Origin: Lysinibacillus sp. 2017
GTDB lineage: Bacteria; Bacillota; Bacilli; Bacillales_A; Planococcaceae
DNA length: 64,000 nucleotides
Direction: 5' to 3'
Assembly: GCF_003073375.1 (NCBI RefSeq)
Contig: NZ_CP029002.1
Span: 1,412,001-1,476,000, forward strand
In this document: piece after piece, positions 18,391-26,546 of the stretch
Layout of the letters: each line of letters begins with the position of its first letter
Position numbering within the stretch: the stretch's first letter is position 1
Notes under the pieces: generated by a model
What the model was told of the DNA's origin: nothing
Databases searched by the model: none
Seen by the model: only the letters and a program-made list of their open reading frames with translations
Position numbers and translations under genes: made by a program

Positions 18391-19473
18391 TTAAATTTCT
18401 ACCCATTGATTTCGATGAATGACCTCAATTGGATTGTTTGTTAGTTCATCGGTGCGTTTTCCCATCGCTTGTTCTAATTCATTTGCAGAATATAATATTT
18501 CACCGCGCCCGATGCATATGTGTCGATCATATACTTCGACGACATCACCTTTTTCAAAATGACCTTCAAATGCGTAAATTCCAGCAGGAAGTAAGCTTTT
18601 TCCACCGAATTGAAGCGCTTGAACGGCACCTTCGTCAATAAATAGCTTACCTGACGTTTTTGTTAATGTGACCCATTGTTTATTCGTAGGAACGGCCTTG
18701 TCATTACGAGTAAAATAAGTGCCATCTCCGTTATTGTTTAAAATTTCAATTAATTTAGCTGAGCCTGAACCGATTCCGATAAAAACATCAACACCTGTAT
18801 TCATCGCAAATTTGGCAGCTGCTAATTTAGATTGCATCCCACCTGTGCCAACTTTTGAGCTACTACCAGAAGCAAAGCCAAGTAAGTCATCCGTTATTTC
18901 TTTGATCACGGAAATCCGCTGTGCATCAACATTCGTTAATGGGTTGGCTGTATATAAACCATTGACGTCTGTTAAAATAACTAACTGATCAGCGTGAACG
19001 AGTCCGCTAACAAGCGCAGATAGCATATCATTATCGCCAAATGTAAGTTCCGCAACTGAAACGGTGTCATTTTCATTGATGATCGGGATGACTTTCCGTT
19101 CTAACAGCTCAGATAATGTCTCGTAGGCATTTTTATAACGTTTTTTATCACTAAAATCAGAGCGCGTTAATAAAATTTGCGCGGGGGTAATGTCATAGGA
19201 AGCAAATTCATCTGAATAGGCCTGGATAAGCACGCTTTGCCCGACAGCAGCTGCGGCTTGCTTGCCTTTAATGGTTACGGGTCTTGAAGAGTATCCTAAT
19301 TTACGGAAACCTGCAGCGACTGCACCAGAAGAGACTAATATTACTTCATGTCCTGCTTGTTTTAATGCTGCAAGAGCGGAAACATGATCTTTAAATTTAA
19401 GTTGATCAATTTCACCTTTACTGTTCGTTAATGAGCTACTGCCGATTTTTACAACTACACGTTTTCTTTCCAC
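18391..19473 (-). CDS. proB: Glutamate 5-kinase
   Basis: First committed step of proline synthesis: ATP phosphorylation of glutamate. About 360 residues. The amino-acid-kinase domain has VVVKIGSSSLT at the N-terminus, SSGAVAAGFRKLG near 48, NENDTV near 136 and GTGGMQSKLAAAK near 210. A C-terminal PUA domain follows (from about 275). The start is GTG 19473, with GGAGG six bases upstream; the longer frame to 19509 would run into the leader terminator hairpin. Expression is controlled by the proline T-box. Confidence 0.96.
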   Translation of the reverse strand: MERKRVVVKIGSSSLTNSKGEIDQLKFKDHVSALAALKQAGHEVILVSSGAVAAGFRKLGYSSRPVTIKGKQAAAAVGQSVLIQAYSDEFASYDITPAQILLTRSDFSDKKRYKNAYETLSELLERKVIPIINENDTVSVAELTFGDNDMLSALVSGLVHADQLVILTDVNGLYTANPLTNVDAQRISVIKEITDDLLGFASGSSSKVGTGGMQSKLAAAKFAMNTGVDVFIGIGSGSAKLIEILNNNGDGTYFTRNDKAVPTNKQWVTLTKTSGKLFIDEGAVQALQFGGKSLLPAGIYAFEGHFEKGDVVEVYDRHICIGRGEILYSANELEQAMGKRTDELTNNPIEVIHRNQWVEI

Positions 19474-19492
19474 AAAAATCCTCCTTAACAAT

Positions 19493-19722
19493 AAAAAAGC
19501 ACATTTCATCCTAAATTGTTAGGACGAAATGTGCTTTTCCGTGGTACCACCTAAATTGAATGTATAAAACATTCCACTCTATCTCATAACGCTGAGTCGG
19601 CGCCTATTTTTTAGGAGCATGTTGAAGTAGGTTCAGTAGGTTTTGCTGTGTCATTCTTTCAGCCTCAGGAATGAGCTCTCTTGTTCAGCTAAGTGCTACT
19701 TACTAGTCTTCAATGCGCTTTG
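19493..19722 (-). promoter_or_regulatory. T-box riboswitch (proline) of proBA
   Basis: On the minus strand: Stem I with TGAAG/CTTCA and AGTAG/CTACT helices around an internal loop carrying AGTA on the 5' side and GAA-CCT-A on the 3' side. The specifier is therefore CCU (proline), at 19629-19631. The T-box core GGTGGTACCACGG follows; its UGGU fits a tRNA with discriminator A. Next come a long terminator hairpin and the proB ribosome binding site. Uncharged tRNA-Pro should stabilise the antiterminator and switch proBA on. Specifier, core and target pathway agree. Confidence 0.93.
19497..19536 (-). terminator. Regulated terminator hairpin of the proBA T-box
   Basis: Long stem, AAGCACATTTC...TCCT pairing with AGGA...GAAATGTGCTT, then a T-run on the minus strand just before the proB ribosome binding site. 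Confidence 0.9.
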
Positions 19723-19732
19723 ACATTTTCTA

Positions 19733-19763
19733 ATAGCATGAATGATGGACGTCATTTTGTCAA
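19733..19763 (-). promoter_or_regulatory. Promoter of the proBA leader
   Basis: On the minus strand, TTGACA (19758-19763) and TGCTAT (19733-19738) with a 19-base spacer, about 10 bases before Stem I of the T-box. Confidence 0.55.
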
Positions 19764-19998
19764 TAAAGGATTTAAAAGTTGATTACGGTTTTAAATAACA
19801 GATTCTTTAATCTCTCGAAAATGTACAAATGCGCCTATTTTAAGTTTGAAAATGCCATTTTGACCTGTTTACTATATTAACTAAAAGTAAATTAAGTCGA
19901 AATGCTACTAAACGTATTTTGAATCAAATTGTCCCTTTCTTTATGGTTGCATTACCTAGGAATACAAAGTTGTGCACAGCTTCAAGGAATGGACTAGC

Positions 19999-20490
19999 AT
20001 GCAATCGATTGAACAAATCGTAGAACAGCATGAGATTTTGGTAAAGCGAGTGGTTTATAAATTAAACCTATATCAAAACGTAGAGGATTATTTACAAATT
20101 GGAAGAATCGCATTGTGGGAATGTGTAGGAGATTACGATGAAAGCTTGGGTGAATTTGAGATGTTTGCGTATATGCGCATTAAATATGCGATTATTCATG
20201 CGTTAAAACAGGCCAAGAAATATGAGCAATTTGAAGTCGTTATGGAGCAAGATAAAATCCAATTTCAACTCGATCAGCAAGAGGAAAGTGGTAAAGAAGA
20301 AAGATATCCAGATTGGTTTGCATTATTAAATGATGAAGAGAGAATTTATCTAAAAATGATTTATTATGAGGGGAAAACGACTGAAGAGGTAGCAAATCTC
20401 TTTGGTTATTCATATGAGGCCATGAAAAAGAGAAGGCAGAGGCTAATGAAAAAGTTGAAACAATTGGTACCAAAAGAAGCGTTACATTAA
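19999..20490 (+). CDS. Small sigma-70-family RNA polymerase sigma factor
   Basis: About 163 residues. Residues 10-85 resemble sigma region 2 (NVEDYLQIGRIALWECVGDYDESLGEFEMFAYMRIKYAIIHALK), and the C-terminal 60 residues region 4, with the helix-turn-helix KTTEEVANLFGYSYEAMKKRRQRLMKKLK. No region 1 or 3, so it is an alternative or ECF-like sigma of the short SigH-like type common in Bacillales. ATG 19999 has AAGGA 10 bases upstream; a GTG at 19972 is possible. No adjacent anti-sigma is evident. The 3' end of this gene recurs as a remnant at 23145-23170. Confidence 0.8.
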   Translation: MQSIEQIVEQHEILVKRVVYKLNLYQNVEDYLQIGRIALWECVGDYDESLGEFEMFAYMRIKYAIIHALKQAKKYEQFEVVMEQDKIQFQLDQQEESGKEERYPDWFALLNDEERIYLKMIYYEGKTTEEVANLFGYSYEAMKKRRQRLMKKLKQLVPKEALH

Positions 20491-20544
20491 TAAAAAATGG
20501 CTGTCTCTATGAAATGATTAGGACAGCCATTGCAATTTATTGTT
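20491..20544. repeat. 54-bp direct repeat, copy A, containing a bidirectional terminator
   Basis: Identical to 23172-23225. It contains the hairpin AATGGCTGTC (20496-20505) / GACAGCCATT (20522-20531), the likely terminator of the small sigma gene. Confidence 0.85.
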
Positions 20545-20619
20545 GTTCTAATGTTTGTAAAAACCAGTGCTTTTGTTTTTCTCTGTGACGGAAATAGCCT
20601 TCAATATGTGACAGATGCT
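20542..20619 (-). pseudogene. 3' remnant of a minus-strand gene
   Basis: Reading leftward, a 26-codon open tail (…SHIEGYFRHREKQKHWFLQTLEQQ, residues given from the fourth in two parts: SHIEGYF and FLQTLEQQ) ends in TAA immediately inside the repeat. It has no start and is closed upstream by TAG. The last residues FLQTLEQQ mirror FLQILEKQ at the end of the intact gene at 23218-23616, which occupies the same position beside the second repeat copy. I read it as the stump of a related gene. Confidence 0.4.
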
Positions 20620-20861
20620 AATGGACAAACCAAGAAATTAAACAAAATTTCAATACATTAACTACGCTCAGTTATAATTAATGGATTACCAATAAATTGT
20701 AATAATGCAAATGACACCACAACCAGTGTAATGTCTTCAAGAAACAAACATAGCCTAGAAAATCCCAATTACAGCACCTATTGCTGAGCCCAAAAAAAGA
20801 TGAACCTTTTCGAAGAGTCATTTGTTTATAATGTATAACGCGAAGAAAGGAGTGACTTGGA

Positions 20862-21395
20862 TTGACAGAACGAGAGCTATTTGATGCGTATAACAAGGAT
20901 GTTTACCGTACGTGCTACTACATGATGCGCAACGCACAAGATGCGGAAGATCTCTGCCACGATGTATTTATCACTGTTTTTCGCCAGGATTGGAAAAGTG
21001 TTGAGCATACACGTGCCTGGATTATGCGCATCGCGATGAATCATTGCTTAAACCTACTTAAAAGAAATCAGACCCAACGAGAAAAGCAGAGCCAAGTCCA
21101 ATGGCTTCATGAACAGACATCAACATCAGTTAAATCTGTAGACACTATCGTAATCGAACATGAAACTTCGACGGAATGGGAGGAAGTGCTAAAGCAACTT
21201 CCAGACAAGTTGATGGCGGTTGTTACCCTACGCTATATCGGAGAGCTGTCGATGGTAGAAATCGCTGAAACATTGGAGATTCCTGTGGGCACCGTGAAAT
21301 CGAGACTCCACAAGGCATTGAAAATTATGCGTAAAAAGCTAGAAAATAATCAGAGCTTACGTTTGAAGGGGGAAAATCAATTTGGAACGCATTGA
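20862..21395 (+). CDS. ECF-type RNA polymerase sigma factor
   Basis: 177 residues. Region 2: LFDAYNKDVYRTCYYMMRNAQDAEDLCHDVFITVF (near residues 5-40, with the usual DAEDL). Region 4 near 110-165: LPDKLMAVVTLRYIGELSMVEIAETLEIPVGTVKSRLHKALK. The start is TTG 20862 with AAAGGAG upstream. The stop overlaps the next gene by 14 bases, a typical sigma/anti-sigma coupling, so the product is likely held inactive by the membrane protein that follows. By eye the base and codon usage is less AT-rich than the neighbours (not counted), which would fit later arrival. Confidence 0.9.
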   Translation: MTERELFDAYNKDVYRTCYYMMRNAQDAEDLCHDVFITVFRQDWKSVEHTRAWIMRIAMNHCLNLLKRNQTQREKQSQVQWLHEQTSTSVKSVDTIVIEHETSTEWEEVLKQLPDKLMAVVTLRYIGELSMVEIAETLEIPVGTVKSRLHKALKIMRKKLENNQSLRLKGENQFGTH

Positions 21396-23034
21396 AAAAG
21401 AGTTAAAAAAACAATTGAAAGAATCGAATAACATACCCTCACCTGATTTCAATCAAATGTGGAATAGTATCCAGCAGGACAAGCTGAAGACTACTGCAAG
21501 CAAACCAGTTGCACATCGGCCTAAAAAACGTACACGATTTGCTTTAATAGCAGGGTTATCCGTGGCTCTGTTGACTGTACCTGTCTTTGCGGCACTGAAT
21601 TATGACTGGTCCAACATCCTTTCTTATAGAGAAGGAATTCAGTCCGCATTAGACCAAGGACTAGGCCAGACACTTGAGCAATCCATTACAAAGGATCATG
21701 TTACGCTAACCGTACACACGGCGTTTATAGACGATAATAGAACGTTTTTACTATATAGTTTGAAACCTGATGCCTCATGGGCTGGAAAGAATGTGAGCTT
21801 TGATCAAATCGGACTGAAGGACCATAACGGGCATTTAATTGAAGGGAACTACGTACAAAGGTGGAATGATGAACTTGGTGTGTTCCAGGGTTATTTTGAA
21901 ACGGACTGGGTTGTGAAAGGACAGTCGGAAGAAGTTGAATTTATTATGGAGAATATTCAACTCATCGGCGATAGGAAGCAGTCAATCGACTACGACCCTA
22001 ACAATCTCAATACGCAAGTGTTTCCTATTCAGAAGGATGGAATTGGCAGCGTGACATTGCAAGCTTTTGAACAACCTGATGAAAAAGTATTACTTCAATC
22101 TTCAATTACGTTTACAGATACTGAAATGGCGAGTAAAAGTTGGGTGCGTATCGAAGCAATCAATGATGTAAACCAATCTATTAAAAAAGCTGAAACATCA
22201 ATCTTTGGAACTCCAGGAGCAATTGGAGAATACTTGAGTCAGCAAATATTTAAATCTGACGCCTTACGTGCGGAGAACACTAAATTCCAGCTAGCGTATA
22301 ACCATACACTAGCAACCGCTGAAGGTACTTGGAACTTAGATTTAAACTTAACTAAAAAACAATTAGAAAATGCATCATTTAAGGAAGTACTAAATATCGA
22401 TTTGCCGGATGTTCCTGGTGAAACAAAAATTCACGAAATGAAGGTTACTCCAACCCAAATTCGCCTAGTTTTTACACATAAAATGAAGTATAACCGGATT
22501 CCTTACCAAAACTATCAATTAGATATAGGTGGAACCCTTTTAAAAGGATATATGTTGAATAACGAAGACCCTAACAAAACGGAGCTACGCTTTGAAGTGA
22601 CTGGAATAGATGTAATGTCCTTAGCAAATCAACCTATGACCTTCATCGCTAGCCACCGCGTCGATGAATTTAAAGGTGATGACAATCCGATTCGTTTGAC
22701 GAACATATCAGTTAACCCCCAAAGCTTAACGACGCACATTGCGGGGTATCCGATCTCTTGGAAGTATTATATGAAGGATAATAACCTATATGTGGAATCG
22801 GTGAGCTCAGACCCGGATTTCGGGGGAGTTAATCAAACCTATTATCTGGACGGCAAAGAACGGAGCTATGGAACGCCTGCTATGTTGGGTCTACTTGGTG
22901 ATGACAATAATCAACATATGGACGTATATGAGAATTTCGACAAAACCGAGCTCGACATTTACATTTGGAATTACACAACCCATAAGCAGAACGATGAGCT
23001 GCGCGTACCCCTTAAGTCTGGAAAAGTGGATTAA
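21382..23034 (+). CDS. DUF4179 anti-sigma-like membrane protein
   Basis: 550 residues, start TTG 21382 with GGGGG upstream and overlapping the ECF sigma gene. An N-terminal cytoplasmic part of about 50 residues (PSPDFNQMWNSIQQ) is followed by one transmembrane helix (ALIAGLSVALLTVPVFAAL, residues 54-72). A large extracellular part has the DUF4179 pattern (LDQGLGQTLEQSITKDHVTLTVHTAFIDD, near 88-116) and a second beta-rich region of DUF5643 type. Proteins of this build pair with ECF sigma factors in Bacillales and are thought to sequester them and sense envelope signals. The signal is unknown. Confidence 0.85.
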   Translation: MERIEKELKKQLKESNNIPSPDFNQMWNSIQQDKLKTTASKPVAHRPKKRTRFALIAGLSVALLTVPVFAALNYDWSNILSYREGIQSALDQGLGQTLEQSITKDHVTLTVHTAFIDDNRTFLLYSLKPDASWAGKNVSFDQIGLKDHNGHLIEGNYVQRWNDELGVFQGYFETDWVVKGQSEEVEFIMENIQLIGDRKQSIDYDPNNLNTQVFPIQKDGIGSVTLQAFEQPDEKVLLQSSITFTDTEMASKSWVRIEAINDVNQSIKKAETSIFGTPGAIGEYLSQQIFKSDALRAENTKFQLAYNHTLATAEGTWNLDLNLTKKQLENASFKEVLNIDLPDVPGETKIHEMKVTPTQIRLVFTHKMKYNRIPYQNYQLDIGGTLLKGYMLNNEDPNKTELRFEVTGIDVMSLANQPMTFIASHRVDEFKGDDNPIRLTNISVNPQSLTTHIAGYPISWKYYMKDNNLYVESVSSDPDFGGVNQTYYLDGKERSYGTPAMLGLLGDDNNQHMDVYENFDKTELDIYIWNYTTHKQNDELRVPLKSGKVD

Positions 23035-23144
23035 TGTACATTATGGAGTATACAGTAAGCTCAAATGCTGGAAGATCAGCGTTTTGAGCTTTTTATCGTT
23101 TGTTGCATCACTATTGTTTATCAAGAATGAATCACTTTGTTTTC

Positions 23145-23170
23145 TCGTATGAGGCCATGAAAAGAGTACA
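23145..23170 (+). pseudogene. Remnant of the 3' end of the small sigma gene
   Basis: TCGTATGAGGCCATGAAAAG matches 20410-20430 with one base changed and one deleted. It is followed after an internal deletion by TACATTAA and then the 54-bp repeat copy B. It encodes the SYEAMKK segment of the region-4 helix-turn-helix. Confidence 0.7.
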
Positions 23171-23171
23171 T

Positions 23172-23225
23172 TAAAAAATGGCTGTCTCTATGAAATGATT
23201 AGGACAGCCATTGCAATTTATTGTT
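23172..23225. repeat. 54-bp direct repeat, copy B, containing a bidirectional terminator
   Basis: Identical to 20491-20544. The hairpin AATGGCTGTC (23178-23187) / GACAGCCATT (23203-23212) should terminate the minus-strand gene at 23218. Confidence 0.85.
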
Positions 23226-23616
23226 TTTCTAGTATTTGTAAAAATTCTGCGCGTTGCTCTTCCGATTGTTGAACTCCGTCGACAAGCAGGGCGCCGATAT
23301 GATGAGAAATTTGATTTTTTTCAACGACGTACTGCAAATTAATCGATTGTACATCATCATTCACTTCGCATTTCCCTTTAAACTCTACAACGTGCTCCAT
23401 CATTTTCGTTTGGAAATATTCCCAACTACTTTTCTCACAATAGTTTATGAATACAGCTTCGTTGTTCACATTACTATTTTCTGTCAGGGGCGCTGCTTTT
23501 ATGTATGAAATATAATCGTTGTCCGTAACCGTACTTTTAGGTCCGAAAACATAAATAAAAATTCCTAAAACCGCAATTGGTATAATCCAAAAAATCGTGC
23601 GTTTCCTTTTCTGCAT
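23218..23616 (-). CDS. Hypothetical membrane-anchored protein, 132 aa
   Basis: Starts with a basic segment (MQKRKR) and one hydrophobic helix (TIFWIIPIAVLGIFIYVFG, residues 7-25), then about 105 polar residues outside, including two Cys (in INYCEKS and KGKCEV) that could form a disulfide. Ends LQILEKQ. The ribosome binding site on the minus strand is AAAGGGGGATT. Family not recognised. A stump with a similar last eight residues lies beside repeat copy A at 20.5 kb. Confidence 0.7.
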   Translation of the reverse strand: MQKRKRTIFWIIPIAVLGIFIYVFGPKSTVTDNDYISYIKAAPLTENSNVNNEAVFINYCEKSSWEYFQTKMMEHVVEFKGKCEVNDDVQSINLQYVVEKNQISHHIGALLVDGVQQSEEQRAEFLQILEKQ

Positions 23617-23736
23617 TTGAAGAATCCCCCTTTAATGTAAAATTAGTATAACATTTAAAGTTAGTGTTTTTCTACATTAACATAACTATCATCTCGAAAG
23701 CGGTGATAGTTACTAAATATAATGAAGTGCTAACGT

Positions 23737-24402
23737 ATGTGCTTAAAAAATAGCCGTGGGTATATTCATTATGAAATAATCGGTGAAACGAGGGATCCTT
23801 TCGGTGAAAAAGCGAATACTTTCTCATGTGCTTTAATTCCGAGTAACTGGGATGTTAAAGTACCAACCGACTTCCCTGTCACTAAGGGTAGCTATTTGAC
23901 TGCCATTACAACGGCAAATAATAATGTCATAACGTTTAATTTTTATGAAACACCATCTCAACTGGCGATTAATCACAATAACATTAAGCAAAGTGGTAAA
24001 TATGTTGGGCAACTTACAATCACCAAATACGCCTCCGAAAAATTAGCGAGCGCAGAAATTGATCAAAGCGTTTTTAATGAAGGAATAGCTGTGGATTTAG
24101 GGCATGGAATTACGGGCTATCAGGACGCAGGGGCAGGATCCCTCTTTACGAGCTGGAATGAAGGACGCTGGGCAATTATTGCACGTTCATTGACGGAAAA
24201 AGCTACAGAAGGCTTAACAACAGCGAAAGAAACGGTAGAATTTTTAGAAACCCACACGCTTCCGATACCAAAAGATTACGGCTCTTTACATGTCGATACT
24301 GAACAAAGTGGTACGATAGCGAAATGGCAAAAGGAAAATTATCTATACTCCATGACTGATTTTGGCAAACGAACATTGCCTTGGGTTGTGAAGTTTAAAT
24401 AA
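23737..24402 (+). CDS. Hypothetical protein, probably missing its N-terminal signal, 221 aa
   Basis: Beta-rich sequence with amphipathic strands and a C-terminal region with two helices (TTAKETVEFLETHTLP) and ending RTLPWVVKFK. The whole reads like the exported part of a Bacillales lipoprotein, yet there is no signal peptide or lipobox: it opens directly with MCLKNSRGYIHYEI. The ribosome binding site is poor and a stop codon lies two codons upstream. A short hairpin (AACTATCA/TGATAGTT, 23686-23711) precedes it. Either the 5' end has been lost or it is cytoplasmic. Function unknown. Confidence 0.55.
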   Translation: MCLKNSRGYIHYEIIGETRDPFGEKANTFSCALIPSNWDVKVPTDFPVTKGSYLTAITTANNNVITFNFYETPSQLAINHNNIKQSGKYVGQLTITKYASEKLASAEIDQSVFNEGIAVDLGHGITGYQDAGAGSLFTSWNEGRWAIIARSLTEKATEGLTTAKETVEFLETHTLPIPKDYGSLHVDTEQSGTIAKWQKENYLYSMTDFGKRTLPWVVKFK

Positions 24403-24475
24403 ATGGTTTTGATTAGAATTTTTTATGATCTACTATAATCCTAATCAAACAATATTGAATCTACTGTATTAAATT

Positions 24476-25198
24476 TCATATAATTCTTAAATATGCCCAT
24501 ATAATCATGACCCCAAAACCTGCCATGATTAAACTGTAAGCTACTGAAGATTGTTTCAATGCTTCAAAGTATATTTCTTTAATAGTGACTATAATCATCA
24601 TACCAATTGCGGAACTTATAATAAAAGCCCACAAAAGGGGATAATCCAGGCCAATGTTTCTTCCTAAAATAGCACCTATACCAACAGGTAAGGAAACGAT
24701 AATTGAAATTAGGAGAGAAGCATGAAATTTTATTTTAGCTAACAAAAATGGCGTAAACATGGCAATACCCTCAGGAATATTATGTAAAATAATTGTGTGT
24801 AGTACTGAATTGCTTAATCCTAAATTTTGAGTTGAACCAAAGGCAATACCTAATGGGAAATTATGTAGGGAAATGCTAAACATCAGAAATAGGCCAGTTA
24901 AAATATATGAATCTCTATTCTGGTTATCAGGGACTCTAATAATGATGTGAGATGCTTTGTGGATAATAAAAAAAAGGAAAACTCCAGTCGAAAATCCTAA
25001 AGTGAATAAAGGCCAACCGCCCAATTTAATACTTTCAGGTGCAATTTCCAAATAGATCAATCCAAGAATCATTCCTGCACATATTGCATAAACGTTTGCT
25101 ATACTTTGCTGAAATTTCTTAAGAAATAGGGCAAATAATCCACCAATACCAATCCCTATCACAGTTGCAATAAAACTTATAATTCCTAAGTAATACAT
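24476..25198 (-). CDS. ZIP-family metal transporter
   Basis: About 240 residues with seven to eight hydrophobic segments. The ZIP metal-site motifs are clear: HNFPLGIAFG in helix IV (near residue 117) and HNIPEGIA in helix V (near 143). These proteins bring zinc or other divalent metals into the cytoplasm. ATG 25198 (MYYLG) has AAGGGGTG upstream; an in-frame ATG at 25228 would add ten Cys-rich residues without a site. No Zur or other operator recognised nearby. Confidence 0.88.
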   Translation of the reverse strand: MYYLGIISFIATVIGIGIGGLFALFLKKFQQSIANVYAICAGMILGLIYLEIAPESIKLGGWPLFTLGFSTGVFLFFIIHKASHIIIRVPDNQNRDSYILTGLFLMFSISLHNFPLGIAFGSTQNLGLSNSVLHTIILHNIPEGIAMFTPFLLAKIKFHASLLISIIVSLPVGIGAILGRNIGLDYPLLWAFIISSAIGMMIIVTIKEIYFEALKQSSVAYSLIMAGFGVMIIWAYLRII

Positions 25199-25272
25199 AC
25201 AACACCCCTTCATGCAACATATAAACATATATGGTGAATCTTGAGTATTTATTCAGAGCAGCAATAGAAAAA

Positions 25273-25324
25273 AATGCACCGGCTATGCACCAAAACTTGG
25301 TGTGTAACCGGTGCATTGTCTTTT
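25273..25324. terminator. Bidirectional terminator downstream of the DegV gene
   Basis: AATGCACCGG (25273-25282) pairs with CCGGTGCATT (25308-25317), enclosing CACCAA/TTGGTG. There is an A-run upstream (a T-run on the minus strand) and GTCTTTTTT downstream. Confidence 0.85.
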
Positions 25325-25387
25325 TTACAGAAATGTTAGCTAAAGTATCTCTATCTGTGTAGAGATGATAAAAAAGTGTAGGAGATG

Positions 25388-26230
25388 TTATTTCTTCATC
25401 CATGAAATTGCTAGAGTTCCTTCACCTAAATGGGTTGCTAGTGCAGGACCGAAGTAGGCCAATTTGAAATGAACAGTTGGATAGGAAGATTGTAGTTTTT
25501 CCATCCAAGTACGCCCTAGCTGCTCGCAATTTGCATGCATGACTACAGCTTGTAGCTCGCCATACGTCTCAACCGCATCATGTAAAATTTCCTTAACGCG
25601 ACGTAACGCTTTTCTTTTTGTTCGAACTTTTTCAAACACAGTAATTTTCTTATTTTTCATATGCAAAATAGGTTTTATTTGCAATAAACTGCCGATAATC
25701 GATGAAGTTAAAGATAAACGTCCGCTTCGTTGTAAATGAACTAAATCATCCACAATAAAATAAGCATCTAACGTTTTTTGTAAATCTTCTAAACGGGCTA
25801 GCACTTGTGCAGCTGATGCACCATTTGCAGCTAATTTTGCAGCTTCGATTGTATAAGATGCTAATGGGCCTCCTGCCACACCAGAGTCAAATCCATATAC
25901 TTTCACATTGTCGACCAATTGTGCTGCTTGTAATGCGCAATCATATGTGCCACTAACGCCACTTGATATATGAATCGCAACAATTTCATCATAGTCTTTC
26001 GCTAATCGTTCATAAAGTTCAACAAATTTCCCAATAGGTGGTTGTGCAGTTTTTGGGAATTGCTGAGTCTTACGCACTATTTCATAAAATTGATCTACGC
26101 TAAGTGTTATTTCCTCTTCAAAAGAAACATCATCAAAATGAACACTTATCGGAACAATATGTATATTGTATTTTTCGCGTTCTTCAATCGGTAAATAAAC
26201 TGTACTATCTGTAACAATTACAGTTTTCAT
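25388..26230 (-). CDS. DegV-family fatty-acid-binding protein
   Basis: 280 residues. DegV/FakB proteins hold a fatty acid for phosphorylation by the FakA kinase before it enters phospholipids. Family landmarks: VIVTDSTVYLP at the start, KTAQPPIGKFVELYE near 60, IHISSGVSGTYDCAL near 88, VYGFDSGVAGGPLASYTIEAA near 112, and YFIVDDLVHLQRSGRLS near 160. ATG 26230 has AGGAGCTTG upstream. A second DegV protein lies at 28843; having two or more such carriers with different fatty-acid preferences is common in Firmicutes. Confidence 0.9.
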   Translation of the reverse strand: MKTVIVTDSTVYLPIEEREKYNIHIVPISVHFDDVSFEEEITLSVDQFYEIVRKTQQFPKTAQPPIGKFVELYERLAKDYDEIVAIHISSGVSGTYDCALQAAQLVDNVKVYGFDSGVAGGPLASYTIEAAKLAANGASAAQVLARLEDLQKTLDAYFIVDDLVHLQRSGRLSLTSSIIGSLLQIKPILHMKNKKITVFEKVRTKRKALRRVKEILHDAVETYGELQAVVMHANCEQLGRTWMEKLQSSYPTVHFKLAYFGPALATHLGEGTLAISWMKK

Positions 26231-26546
26231 ATTTTCAAGCTCCTCTATTTAAATTTAAAACGAATGATTGCGTAGTTAAATATAACGTATAGTTTGAATA
26301 ATTAGAACAGTTTGTAAATAGATGACATGCTAATGAGCTTTGATGAAATGGACTTGCTTTCAAATGCACCTTAGAAATATTTGACGTTTTCAACGAGTGC
26401 AAAAATTTTAGTAAGTGATATTTTAAATTGTTTAAAGTAAGATAGGAGTATGGAAGTTCATAATAAACTCAACTAATCTGATTAGTTGAGTTTTACATTT
26501 TTATATAGTTAACTACTAAAATATTTAAAAGAAGATGTGATGATAA
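26231..26546. other. Intergenic region with one orphan hairpin
   Basis: Between divergent DegV and topB genes. It contains AAACTCAACTAAT (26465-26477) pairing with ATTAGTTGAGTTT (26481-26493) around a 3-base loop, followed by TACATTTTTAT. No gene in front of it is visible. It may terminate an unseen short transcript or stabilise the topB leader. Nothing else recognised. Confidence 0.5.

Noticed and set aside
20551-20661. 36-codon plus-strand frame starting ATG 20551
   Set aside because: No ribosome binding site, and it overlaps the minus-strand gene stump; conservation is untested, so not called as a gene.
26465-26493. Terminator of a small gene before topB
   Set aside because: No open frame with a ribosome binding site lies upstream on the plus strand; reported only as an orphan hairpin.
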